From Streptomyces qinzhouensis (GTDB lineage: Bacteria; Actinomycetota; Actinomycetes; Streptomycetales; Streptomycetaceae), in contig NZ_CP042266.1 in the NCBI RefSeq assembly GCF_007856155.1, positions 248,001-312,000 on the forward strand: a DNA stretch of 64,000 nt, written 5' to 3'. The notes below the pieces were generated by a model. The model was given only the letters and a program-made list of their open reading frames with translations. It was not told where the DNA came from and ran no database searches. The position numbers and the translations under genes are program-made. Below, piece after piece: positions 43,701 to 52,146 of the stretch. How positions within the stretch are numbered: position 1 is the first letter of the stretch; each line of letters opens with the position of its first letter.

Positions 43701-44027
43701 TCACATCCGGGATGCCAGGATCAGGATCAGCGCGGCGGGTGGAGCCAGCATCGTGGTTACGTGGGTGAAGAGAGCCCGGGTCATGCCCAGTGAGGCGAAC
43801 ACCAGCAGCCCGCCCGCGAGCCAGTAGCCGAAGACTCGGCCGGCCTGCTTCTGCGCGGCGGATTCCCGCTCCCGGGTATCGGGCTCGAAGCCCGGCACCA
43901 GGCCGACCGCTATCGCCGCCAGTGCGGCGAGCAGCAGCAGGTTCCCGATCGCGACGGCGGCGGCGGCCGGTCTGTCGGCCCGGCGCATGCGTCGCCGGAA
44001 CTGCAGGACGGCGTTCACGGCGTTCAT
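43701..44027 (-). CDS. Small membrane protein of unknown function
   Basis: 108 residues from ATG 44027 (a GTG two codons earlier is possible). Three hydrophobic segments: AAVAIGNLLLLAALAAIAVGL, GRVFGYWLAGGLLVFASLG (read as helix two) and TMLAPPAALILILA. A charged loop with RERESAAQKQ separates the first two. It begins 13 bp after the Ser/Thr kinase stop, so it is in the kinase transcript and may be a membrane partner. No family recognised. Confidence 0.65.
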   Translation of the reverse strand: MNAVNAVLQFRRRMRRADRPAAAAVAIGNLLLLAALAAIAVGLVPGFEPDTRERESAAQKQAGRVFGYWLAGGLLVFASLGMTRALFTHVTTMLAPPAALILILASRM

Positions 44028-44039
44028 GGGCACGGCAGC

Positions 44040-46247
44040 CTAGTGGCTCCGGCGGTCTCTCAGGGACGCCACCCTCCGGTACAGCTCCACGGCCTCGTCG
44101 TGCCGGCCCAGCTGTTCCAGGCAGTGGGCCTCGTCGTTGCGGGCGGCCAGGGCGTCCGGGTGGTCCGGGCCCTGGACGCGGTCGCGGGTGGTGGCCACCG
44201 ATGTGTAGATCGTCAGCGCTTCGGACCAGCGGCCGAGCCAGCCCAGGGCGACGGCGACTTCACGACGGCTCACCAGAGTGTCGGGGTGGTCAGGGCCCAG
44301 GGCCCGGCTGCGGCGGGTGCTGATGTCGTGGGCCTGGTCGAGGGCCTCCGGCCAGCGGCCCGTACGGCCGAGGTTGACGCCGAGGCCGTGGCGGGCGCGG
44401 AGCGTCTCGGGGTCGTCGGGGCCCGACAGGCGGGTGCGGTCGGCGATCAGGTCCGTGTAGAGGTCGAGCGCCTCGGCGGCACGGCCGAGGCGGCCCAGGC
44501 TGATCCCGACCTCGTAGCGGGCGGCCAGGGTGTCGGGGTGGTCCCCGCCGAGTGAGCGGGTGCGGGCGGCGGCGACCTCGCGGTAGGTGGTCAGGGCCTC
44601 GGTCCAGCGGCCCAACTGGCCGAGGGCGTAGGCCACCTCGTACCGGGTGACGAGCGTGTCCGGATGGTCGGCGCCCAGGACCCGGGCGCGGACCTCGGCG
44701 ACGTCGCAGACCATGCGGAAGGAGTCCTCGAGCCGGCCGAGCCTGCTCAGGTTGAACGCGAGGTTGTGGCGGCAGCGCAGGGTGTCGGGGTGGTCCGGGC
44801 CCATGATGCGTTCCCGGGCGGTGAGCACCTCCGTGTAGCGGTCGTGGGCCTCCAGATGGCGGCCGAGCCGGCCGAGGACGTAGGCCGTCTCCTGGCGGGC
44901 GGCCAGGGTGTCGGGGTGGTCCGCGCCCAGGGCGCGCTCGCGGCCGTCGGCGACCCGGCGGAAGCCTTCGAGCGCGTCCTCGGCGCGGCCGGTGCGGCTG
45001 AGGGTGAAGGCGACCTCGTAGCGGCTGGCGAGGGTGTCGGGGTGGTCGGGGCCCAGGGCGTGTTCGCGTTCGGCGGCGACCGCGCGATGGACCTCGCCCG
45101 CCTCCTCCCAGCGCCCGAGGCGGCCGAGGCTGAGCCCGGCGCTGTGGCGGCCGGCGAGGACGGCCAGTGCCTCCGGCGACGGGGTCGGGCGCTCGCGCCG
45201 TACCGGCTGCCGGACGAGCGCGGGACGCACGGCGGTGCCGGTGGTCCATTCGCCGGTCAGCCCGGCGGTGTGGTCGGGCAGGACGGGCCGGAGCGCGGTG
45301 GCCGTGGCACGGTGGCCGCCGGTCATCCGCCGGCCCCAGACGGGCAGCGGCGCCGGCGCGACGGGCAGGGCCGCGGCCCGGGCCGGAGCCATCGGCAGAC
45401 CCTGGGGACCCGTCATCCGGAGGCGCAGGTCGCGGGCGTCGGCGGGGCGGCCGTCGGGGGTCTTGGCGAGCAGGTCGAGCACGGTCTGCTGAACGTGTTC
45501 GGGGATCTCGGGCCGGTGGACCCGGAGCGGCTGCGGAACGGTGTCGCGGTGCCCGACGAGGACCGCCCAGGCGTCCTCGTCGTCGAACGGCGGGACACCG
45601 GTGGCGATCTCGTACAGGACACAGCCCAGGGAGTACAGATCGCTGCGGTGGTCGACATGGCCGCCGCCGATCTGTTCGGGCGACATGTAGTGGGGGGTGC
45701 CCATGGCGATGCCGGTGCCGGTCAGCCGGGACGAGGTGCCGATGTTCTCGCCGAGGCGCGCTATGCCGAAATCGCAGATCTTCACCGTACCGTCGGTGAG
45801 GCGGACGATGTTGGCGGGTTTGAGATCGCGGTGCACGATGCCGCGTTCATGGGTGTACGCGAGGGCGTCGGCGACCTGGACGGCGATCTCGACGACATCG
45901 TCGACGGGTAGCGGCTCGTGGGCGTTCTCCTCCAGCAGCTGGCTGAGGTTGCGTCCGTCGAGCAGCTCCATGACCAGGAACAGCACACCTTCGTACTCGC
46001 CGAAGTCATGGACGACGGTCACTCCGCGGTGCTGCAGCGCGGCGGCGACCCGCGCCTCGCGGCGGAAGCGTTCGCGCAGGACGGTGGAGAAGGAGGCATC
46101 GTGGTGAAGGCCCACGGGTTTGAGGCATTTGACCGCGACGCTGCGTCCCAGGGACTCGTCCACGGCCCGCCACACCTCGCCCATGCCGCCGCGCCCGATC
46201 ACCTCCTGCAACCGGTACCGGCCCTGAATCAGCGTGGATTCCGCCAT
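44040..46247 (-). CDS. Ser/Thr protein kinase with C-terminal tetratricopeptide array
   Basis: 735 residues. Hanks-type kinase at 11-280: glycine loop GRGGMGEVW, ATP lysine K40, catalytic HRDLKPAN (139-146), DFG (159-161) and activation segment with GTPHYMSPEQ. A proline/alanine linker follows, then from about 360 eight TPR-like repeats of about 42 residues with the recurring GPDHPDTL-x-x-R core, as in kinesin-light-chain-type TPRs. No membrane helix, so cytosolic unless the small downstream membrane protein recruits it. The longer in-frame ORF upstream is antisense to the B12 gene and is rejected. Confidence 0.9.
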   Translation of the reverse strand: MAESTLIQGRYRLQEVIGRGGMGEVWRAVDESLGRSVAVKCLKPVGLHHDASFSTVLRERFRREARVAAALQHRGVTVVHDFGEYEGVLFLVMELLDGRNLSQLLEENAHEPLPVDDVVEIAVQVADALAYTHERGIVHRDLKPANIVRLTDGTVKICDFGIARLGENIGTSSRLTGTGIAMGTPHYMSPEQIGGGHVDHRSDLYSLGCVLYEIATGVPPFDDEDAWAVLVGHRDTVPQPLRVHRPEIPEHVQQTVLDLLAKTPDGRPADARDLRLRMTGPQGLPMAPARAAALPVAPAPLPVWGRRMTGGHRATATALRPVLPDHTAGLTGEWTTGTAVRPALVRQPVRRERPTPSPEALAVLAGRHSAGLSLGRLGRWEEAGEVHRAVAAEREHALGPDHPDTLASRYEVAFTLSRTGRAEDALEGFRRVADGRERALGADHPDTLAARQETAYVLGRLGRHLEAHDRYTEVLTARERIMGPDHPDTLRCRHNLAFNLSRLGRLEDSFRMVCDVAEVRARVLGADHPDTLVTRYEVAYALGQLGRWTEALTTYREVAAARTRSLGGDHPDTLAARYEVGISLGRLGRAAEALDLYTDLIADRTRLSGPDDPETLRARHGLGVNLGRTGRWPEALDQAHDISTRRSRALGPDHPDTLVSRREVAVALGWLGRWSEALTIYTSVATTRDRVQGPDHPDALAARNDEAHCLEQLGRHDEAVELYRRVASLRDRRSH

Positions 46248-46363
46248 TGCCTTCCGCCGCCCCCGTCGATGTGCTCCGCCCTCCCCGGCACATCCAGTAT
46301 GGCGGGGCGGCCGGACAGTTTGTACGGGCCGGTCCGCGCGGCGGGCCCTGAGCGGACGGAAGG

Positions 46364-46393
46364 CGGGCCCGGGGTGGTGCGGCCCCGGGCCCG
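46364..46393 (-). terminator. Terminator hairpin after the secreted B12-regulated gene
   Basis: Perfect 11-bp stem CGGGCCCGGGG (46364-46374) with CCCCGGGCCCG (46383-46393) and an 8-nt loop, 10 bp past the stop codon at 46403 in the minus direction. It separates this gene from the kinase. Confidence 0.8.
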
Positions 46394-46402
46394 GGCGGGA
46401 TG

Positions 46403-47839
46403 TCAGGAGCCGTAGCGCAGGGCGATGGTGTCGCCGACGCCGATCACCCGGGCGCGGCCCGCGGTGGTGAAGGCGGAGCCGTCGACGCTCGCCCGCCAGG
46501 TGGCGGTGCCGCTGTTGGCGGTGCCGTTGACCGCGGTGATGGTCCCGGTGCCGGCGGCCGGGGTCACGGAGGTGACGCAGCCCGCCGGGGTCGCGGCCGT
46601 GGCCGCCGCGTCCAGTACGGCGCCGAGGGTCGTCGTGCCGGCGGTGGGCGTGAAGGCGACCGAGCAGACCTTGAGGGCACCCGTACCGTCGTCGACGGTG
46701 AGGGCGAGTTCGGTGGCGGTGCCGGGGGTGAACGCGCTCTGGGCGACCCAGCGCGGGGCACCGGCGGAGGGCAGGGGCGGTGCGGCGGTGAAGCCGCCGC
46801 CCGCGACGGCGCGCAGGGCGTCGGTGGAGGAGTAGGCGGACGGAGCGTTGTCGCCGGGCTGGTAGCGGAAGCCGCCGCCGGGGTTGAACTGCTGGGCGAT
46901 GAGGAAGTCGACCGGGGTCTTCCCGGCGGGGGTGAGGAAGTCGCCGGTCTGGGGGTTGATGCCGCAGGCGTTGAGGCCGGAGACGGCCCAGCCGTTGGAG
47001 CTGGAGTTGATGCCGTACATGGCGTCGAAGGCACCGGAGTTGTTGACCAGCTTGCCCTTGAGGAAGGTGCGGGCCTGCACGATGTCGGGGTCGGTGGCGG
47101 GGACTCCGGCGGCGCAGAGCGCGGCCATGGACGCACCGGTCATGTCGACGTCGCCGGGGGCGGCCAGCCGGACCGGGTCGCCCTCGGCCTTCTGGTAGTC
47201 CCAGCCGCCGTCGTTGTGCTGGTTGGCCCGGATGCGGGTGGTGATCCGGTCGAGGAGGGCCTGCGGGACGCGCTGTGCGCCGGCCTGGGTTCTGGCTCCG
47301 GCGAGCGCGAGGCCCGCGAAGACGGTGCCGTTGTAGTTGGCGGAGCTGCCGAAGTAGCCGGCCTCCGCGGTCTGCCAGTAGCTGTAGATGTCGCCGATGA
47401 GGTTGCGGGAGGCGGAGACCCGGGCCGGGTCGATGCCGGCGGCGTAGGCGTTGAGGGTGGCGCGCTCGTAGTCGGTGACGACCGGGGTGGCGGACGGCCA
47501 GGCGGCGGTGGCGAGGAGGTTGCGGTAGACGGTCCGGGCGTTCTTGGTGGTGTCGCCGCCCGGGGCGACGTCCACGGCGGCCGTTCCGGCGGCGGCGAAG
47601 GCGCTGAACGCCCACTCGTTGGAGAGCCCGGAGCCCGCGTAGGAGCCGTCGGGGGCCTGGAGGGTCCTCAGATAGGCCGCGCCGTTGGTCTTGGAGGTCG
47701 CTATCTGGGCCGGGGTCGAGGTCGCGGACGCGGGCAGGGCGCCCGCGGCGAGCGCCGCGGCCGCGGCGGTGACGACGAGCGCGCGCAGCCGGGTGCGGGA
47801 CGCCGGGGCGGCGGTCCGGGTGTGGGGAGTACGGGACAT
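46403..47839 (-). CDS. Secreted transcobalamin-like protein: alpha/alpha repeats plus DUF4430-like beta domain
   Basis: 478 residues. Sec signal peptide at 1-40 with an ASA/TS cleavage site. Residues about 45-360 show prenyltransferase/squalene-oxidase-type alpha/alpha repeats with NDGGWDY, GGGFRYQ and regularly placed helices. Residues about 370-478 look like DUF4430: TTLGAVLDAA, then W-R-A-S-V-D-G, then GDTIALRYG at the very end. This is the domain order of intrinsic factor and transcobalamin, where cobalamin is held between barrel and beta domain. A cobalamin riboswitch controls it. No anchor is present, so it should diffuse. AGGAG precedes the ATG. B12 binding is inferred, not shown. Confidence 0.82.
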   Translation of the reverse strand: MSRTPHTRTAAPASRTRLRALVVTAAAAALAAGALPASATSTPAQIATSKTNGAAYLRTLQAPDGSYAGSGLSNEWAFSAFAAAGTAAVDVAPGGDTTKNARTVYRNLLATAAWPSATPVVTDYERATLNAYAAGIDPARVSASRNLIGDIYSYWQTAEAGYFGSSANYNGTVFAGLALAGARTQAGAQRVPQALLDRITTRIRANQHNDGGWDYQKAEGDPVRLAAPGDVDMTGASMAALCAAGVPATDPDIVQARTFLKGKLVNNSGAFDAMYGINSSSNGWAVSGLNACGINPQTGDFLTPAGKTPVDFLIAQQFNPGGGFRYQPGDNAPSAYSSTDALRAVAGGGFTAAPPLPSAGAPRWVAQSAFTPGTATELALTVDDGTGALKVCSVAFTPTAGTTTLGAVLDAAATAATPAGCVTSVTPAAGTGTITAVNGTANSGTATWRASVDGSAFTTAGRARVIGVGDTIALRYGS

Positions 47840-47964
47840 ATGGCCTGCTCCTGGGATGAGGGACGCCGGCCGGGCGCGGTCACCGACCCGGACGAGCCCG
47901 GGCCGTGAGGCGCTGGCCGCCGTCCGAACGCGAGGTAACGGCTTCCTGGGTGGTGCTCGCCGCA

Positions 47965-48066
47965 CGGGCATTCGGACTCGGTCCGGCCCCGGGCCGTGTC
48001 CGGCCCCGCCGTCCCTCACCGCTGCGCGTCAGTTCCGGATTCTCACCGGATTCCCCCATGTGACAG
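47965..48066 (-). promoter_or_regulatory. Cobalamin riboswitch (minus strand)
   Basis: On the minus strand the leader reads GGGGAATCCGGTGAGAATCC, then GGAACTGACGCGCAGCGGTGA, and ends CGAGTCCGAATGCCC, all conserved parts of the adenosylcobalamin riboswitch (B12 box, junction and the AG-CCGAA-ACC distal arm). About 125 nt separate it from the ATG at 47839. It should reduce expression of the secreted protein when B12 is plentiful. Confidence 0.93.
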
Positions 48067-48189
48067 CCCTGGACGGTACCCGAGGAGCAACTTCCGCGCC
48101 ACTGCCCGCCGTTCACGGTCCGCCGTTGACGGGCCGGTGGCGCCCGGGGCCGTCTTGACGGCCACTTCGGTCATATGTTCCAATCCGCC

Positions 48190-48310
48190 TGTTACATGCT
48201 CATGTCCAGGGGAAGCCGGTGGGAATCCGGCGCTGACCCGCAACCGTGAGTCCGCCGCGCGGCGGACGAGTCGGACCGCCTGGAGTGGGTGCTCGATCAG
48301 CGAGAAGCGC
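48190..48310 (+). promoter_or_regulatory. Cobalamin riboswitch (plus strand)
   Basis: Canonical B12 riboswitch core: GGGGAAGCCGGTGGGAATCC, GCTGACCCGCAACCGTGAG, a GC-rich variable hairpin (CCGCCGCGCGGCGG) and GAGTCGGACCGCCTGG. It precedes the LAATG protein and the ECF transporter operon. The aptamer is back to back with the minus-strand one, with about 120 bp in between for two divergent promoters. Confidence 0.96.
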
Positions 48311-48416
48311 CGTCGCGGACTACGGCGTGGTCGACCGGCCTCCGGTGGGGTGTATCCCGCCGTGCGGGGCCGCCCCGCCACGTGCCGTGCCCGCGCGGAC
48401 GACACGAGGGGCCGTG

Positions 48417-51209
48417 GTGGGGACGATCCGACGGACAGACCGGCGTGGCGGCGGACGGTGGAGCCCGGGCTCCCCGGCGGCCGTACTGACGGCACTGCTG
48501 ACGCTGTTGATGCTCGGTACGGGCGGGCTGTCCGCCACCGCGGCACCGGCCACCGCCGGCTCGGCGGCCGATACGCCGGCCGCGGCCGACGCGCCCGAGA
48601 AGTGCACCGCGGCCAAGGGCGCGATCGTGGCGGTCGACTTCGGTGCCTTCGACGGACCGGTCGTACGGGGCTGCGATACGACCCCGACGACCGGGTACGA
48701 GCTGCTGCGGACGGGCGGTTTCGGCACCGCCGGGACCCAGCACGACGGTCCGGCGTTCATCTGCCGGATCGGTCATCCCTCGGCGCCCGGCGGCAAGCAG
48801 TATCCGACGCCCGACAAGGAACAGTGCAAGAACACCCCGTCCGCCGGTGCCTACTGGTCGTACTGGGTGGCGGCGAAGGGCGCCAAGGACTGGCGGTACA
48901 GCAGCTTCGGGGCGATGTCCCGGACTCTGCGGCCGGGCGATGCGGATGCCTGGGTGTTCGGCGCCACGGAGATCGGGGGCGCGGGCGGGAAGCCGTCGTT
49001 CACCCCGGACCAGGTGCGGGCCGGGGCCGGCCTCGACGAGATCCGTACCAGGGCCGTGGGGAGTTGGGCGCAGCAGCGGCTGACCGGCGGCGAGCGGGTG
49101 GAGACCGCACCGGGCGAGCCCAGTGATCTGCTCACCGTGAAGGCCGCGTACGCCCTGGCCGCGACCGTGGGCAAGGGTGCCGCCCTGGACCGGGTGACGG
49201 CCTATCTCCGTTCCCGTACCACCGCATACGCCTATCCGCGGGGCGCTGACCAGGCGCCGGATCCCACGGCCGCCGCACAGCTCGCGCTGCTGGCGGAGAT
49301 CACCGAGAAGGATCCGCGGGATTTCGGCGGCCATGATCTGGCGGGCGATCTGCTGAAGACCGTATGCCCCGAGCCGACGCCCGAGGCGCCCGAGCCCGGC
49401 TGCTCGGCCGCGGGTGACTTCCGGGGCGCGGGCACCACCGAGGCACAGGCGCAGTCCGTGCTCGCGCTGGTCCGCGCCGGTCTGACGGTCCCGGAGGCGG
49501 CCGTCGCCCGGCTGACCCGGCTGGACTGCCCCGGCGGCGGCCACGGCGGAATGCTGAACCCGCCCGGACAGCGCTGCGACGGCGAACCGGGCGCCACGGC
49601 GTGGATCGCGCTCGCCCTGCACGCGGCCGGAGGATACGAGGGGGCGCTGGCCGAGACCGTCGCGGAGCTGAAGGAGCAGCAGCGGACGGACGGCTCGTTC
49701 CCCGTCTATACCGGGAGCACCGGGTACGCCGATGTCGGGACGACCGCCCTGGCCGCCCAGGTACTAAGGGCGCTGGGTGACCGGGACCGGGCGGACCGGG
49801 CCGTCGCCTGGCTGGCCCGTCAGCAGTTCCCGCTCGGTGGTTTCAGCTCGGACGAACTGGCGCTCGAACCGCATCTGTATCCGACGGAGGCCGCCGCGCT
49901 CGCCGGGGCCGACGCCGATCTGCTGACGCTGGTCGCGAAGGTGATCCCGCCGGAGCCCGCCAATCCGAGTGAGCCAGGGCCCGGCGATCCGGGCGGTCCG
50001 GGTGAGCCGGGCGAGGGCCGGGGGCCCGATCTGAAGAAGGGCGTGGCCTATCTCACCGGCGCCGGACGGCTGCTGCGCGGCCGTTACTACGCCGACGCGC
50101 CGGGTTCGCCGCGCGCCGATTTCGGGCTGACCGTCGACGGCGCCTTCGCGCTCGCCGCCACCGGGCACAACAACGCCAAGCTCCGCGGCATGGTGGACTT
50201 CCTCGACCAGGGGGGCGAGGACGGCGCGGGCCGCGCCCTGCACGACTGGACCAAGGCGGGCACGGAGTATGTCGTGGGCGGGGCGGTCGGCAAGGCGGCG
50301 GTGCTCGCCCATTCGGTCGGCCGCGATCCGCGGAACTTCGGCGGGCGCGATCTGATCGCCGTGCTGGAGAAGGAGACCTGCACGGGCCCGGGCGAGGGGT
50401 GCGACGCCAAGGGCAACTACCGGAACGCGACCTCCGTGTTCGGCCAGTCGCTGGGCATCATCGCGCAGCTGCGGGCCGGTGAGCGGGCGGCGGCGGCCGA
50501 GCCGGTGGCGTATCTCCTCTCCCTCCAGAAGGAATCCGGCGCCTTTCCGAGCGTGATCCCGGCGAAGGACCCGCTGGACCAGGAGGTGGACTCCACGGCG
50601 ATGGCCGCGATGGCCATCGCCCTGGCCGGCGGGGAGAAGGCGGACGCGGCCGTGGCGCGGGCCCTGGAGTGGATCGCGGAACGGCAGCTCGCCGACGGTG
50701 GTTTCCCGGGCGCGTCGGGGAATTCGGTCAACTCGGCGGCGCTGGCGGTCCAGGGGCTGTCGCTGGACGCGCCGGAGTACCGTGACCGGATCGCGAGGGC
50801 CCGGCTGTTCCTCGCCGGGCAGCAGAACGCCGACGGCGGCTTCAATGTCGCGAAGGACGAGCAGCCGGGTTCGGACGTCCGGGCCTCCGCGCAGGCGGTC
50901 GGCGGTGCCAACGGTATCTCGTTCGCGGTGCTGGAGCGGAGCCTCGCGGGGACATCCCCGCAGCCGGACCCCGGACCGGATCCGTCGGGGCCGCCGCCGC
51001 GGATCGTCACCCCCGGTGACCCGGGCGGGGCCGCGGGCTCCGGCGGCGCGGCGGGATCGGCCGGCTCCGGCGGGGGCGGGCTGGCCGCCACCGGCACCGA
51101 TGTGCTCGGCCTCGCCGGAACCGCCGCCGCCCTGCTGGCGGCCGGCGCGGCCGCGGTCGCCGTGGTGGCCGTGGCCCGCCGCCGTACGTCCGCGGGGAGG
51201 CAGGGGTGA
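48417..51209 (+). CDS. Cell-wall-sorted B12-regulated protein: beta domain, two alpha/alpha-repeat regions, LAATG signal
   Basis: 930 residues from GTG 48417 (GAGGGG five nt upstream); the longer frame starts inside the riboswitch. Signal peptide about 1-45. Residues about 55-190 form a DUF4430-like beta domain (GAIVAVDF, GYELLRTGG, GPAFICRIG, AYWSYWVA, W-RYSSFGA). Two alpha/alpha-repeat regions follow, about 210-500 and 535-850, with QQRTDGSFP, QQFPLGGF, RQLADGGFP and QQNADGGF. The end is a Gly/Pro linker, sortase motif L889-A-A-T-G893, a membrane helix and an RRR tail, typical of class E sortase substrates. Operon head before the ECF transporter, so a wall receptor for cobalamin is the likely role. 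Confidence 0.82.
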   Translation: MGTIRRTDRRGGGRWSPGSPAAVLTALLTLLMLGTGGLSATAAPATAGSAADTPAAADAPEKCTAAKGAIVAVDFGAFDGPVVRGCDTTPTTGYELLRTGGFGTAGTQHDGPAFICRIGHPSAPGGKQYPTPDKEQCKNTPSAGAYWSYWVAAKGAKDWRYSSFGAMSRTLRPGDADAWVFGATEIGGAGGKPSFTPDQVRAGAGLDEIRTRAVGSWAQQRLTGGERVETAPGEPSDLLTVKAAYALAATVGKGAALDRVTAYLRSRTTAYAYPRGADQAPDPTAAAQLALLAEITEKDPRDFGGHDLAGDLLKTVCPEPTPEAPEPGCSAAGDFRGAGTTEAQAQSVLALVRAGLTVPEAAVARLTRLDCPGGGHGGMLNPPGQRCDGEPGATAWIALALHAAGGYEGALAETVAELKEQQRTDGSFPVYTGSTGYADVGTTALAAQVLRALGDRDRADRAVAWLARQQFPLGGFSSDELALEPHLYPTEAAALAGADADLLTLVAKVIPPEPANPSEPGPGDPGGPGEPGEGRGPDLKKGVAYLTGAGRLLRGRYYADAPGSPRADFGLTVDGAFALAATGHNNAKLRGMVDFLDQGGEDGAGRALHDWTKAGTEYVVGGAVGKAAVLAHSVGRDPRNFGGRDLIAVLEKETCTGPGEGCDAKGNYRNATSVFGQSLGIIAQLRAGERAAAAEPVAYLLSLQKESGAFPSVIPAKDPLDQEVDSTAMAAMAIALAGGEKADAAVARALEWIAERQLADGGFPGASGNSVNSAALAVQGLSLDAPEYRDRIARARLFLAGQQNADGGFNVAKDEQPGSDVRASAQAVGGANGISFAVLERSLAGTSPQPDPGPDPSGPPPRIVTPGDPGGAAGSGGAAGSAGSGGGGLAATGTDVLGLAGTAAALLAAGAAAVAVVAVARRRTSAGRQG

Positions 51210-52132
51210 CGAGGGGCAGGCTCGCCCGTGCGGCCGCCGCGCTCGGCCTGACGGCCGCCGGGCTGGGGGCGGCGGTATCGCCCGCCGCCGCGGATCCCCA
51301 GCCGATGGGGCGGTGCACCACCTCGTCCGGTGCGGTGCTCGCGGTCGACTTCAGCTCGTGGGGCGGGCCGGTCTACCGCTCCTGCGGTACGACCCCGACC
51401 ACCGGCTACGAACTGCTGAACCAGGGCGGCTGGCGGACCGCGGGCACCGGGCACGACGGTCCGGCGTTCATCTGCCGCATCGGCTACAGCGGGCACCGGG
51501 GCGGGAAACTGTTCCCGCCGCCGGACCAGGAGGACTGCGTCCTCACTCCCCCGGCCTCCGCCTACTGGTCGTACTGGCACGCGGATCCGGGCGAGAACAC
51601 CTGGGAGTACAGCACGCTCGGCGCCATGCTCTACAAGCCGAAGCCCGGCAGCGTCGACCTGTGGATCTTCGGCGGGACGAACATCGGCGGGACGAAGGGG
51701 CGGCCGAAGGTGACCCCCGACCAAGTGCGGGCGCACAACGCCCGGCCGGTGGGCGGCGCACCGTCGCCGGCCGGGAAGGCGCCGGTGGTCCCGCCGGGTA
51801 CGGACACCGGCCCGGCGCCGGTCCGTTCCACCGCTCCCACCCGGCCCCCGAAGCCTGCGCCCGGGCCTTCGGTGACGCCGTCCCCCGCGGCACCGGTGAG
51901 TGCCGCACCGTCCCCGTCCCCTTCCGCCGCAGCGCCGTCGGTCTCCGCGTCCGCACCGGGCGCGGTGGCCGCGGCGAGCGGCGCGCCGAAGGTCGTGGAC
52001 GCGGCCCCGGCCGCCGACGCGGCCCGGGACCCGGGTTCGGCGGTGCCGGTGCTGGCGACGGTGGGACTGGTCGTGGTGCTCGGCGGGGCGGCCGTGGTCA
52101 CGGTCCGGCGCCGCCGACGCCGTACGGATTAG
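51206..52132 (+). CDS. Membrane-tethered protein with a lone DUF4430-like beta domain
   Basis: 308 residues, GTG overlapping the preceding stop (GTGA). Signal peptide 1-29 (ends SPAAADP). Residues about 33-170 repeat the beta domain of the upstream protein: GAVLAVDFSSW, GYELLNQGGW, GPAFICRIGY, AYWSYWHADPG, W-EYSTLGA, GSVDLWIFGG. A Pro/Ala/Ser-rich stalk of about 100 residues follows, then a single membrane helix and RRRRRR at the C-terminus. There is no alpha/alpha barrel and only a degenerate sorting motif (LATVG), so it is probably held in the membrane. It could pass ligand from wall receptor to ECF transporter (inference). Confidence 0.8.
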   Translation: MTRGRLARAAAALGLTAAGLGAAVSPAAADPQPMGRCTTSSGAVLAVDFSSWGGPVYRSCGTTPTTGYELLNQGGWRTAGTGHDGPAFICRIGYSGHRGGKLFPPPDQEDCVLTPPASAYWSYWHADPGENTWEYSTLGAMLYKPKPGSVDLWIFGGTNIGGTKGRPKVTPDQVRAHNARPVGGAPSPAGKAPVVPPGTDTGPAPVRSTAPTRPPKPAPGPSVTPSPAAPVSAAPSPSPSAAAPSVSASAPGAVAAASGAPKVVDAAPAADAARDPGSAVPVLATVGLVVVLGGAAVVTVRRRRRRTD

Positions 52133-52146
52133 CCGGAGCCGCCCCC

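Noticed and set aside
48246..48416. N-terminal extension of the LAATG protein
   Set aside because: It begins inside the cobalamin riboswitch; GTG 48417 has a ribosome site and directly precedes a signal peptide.
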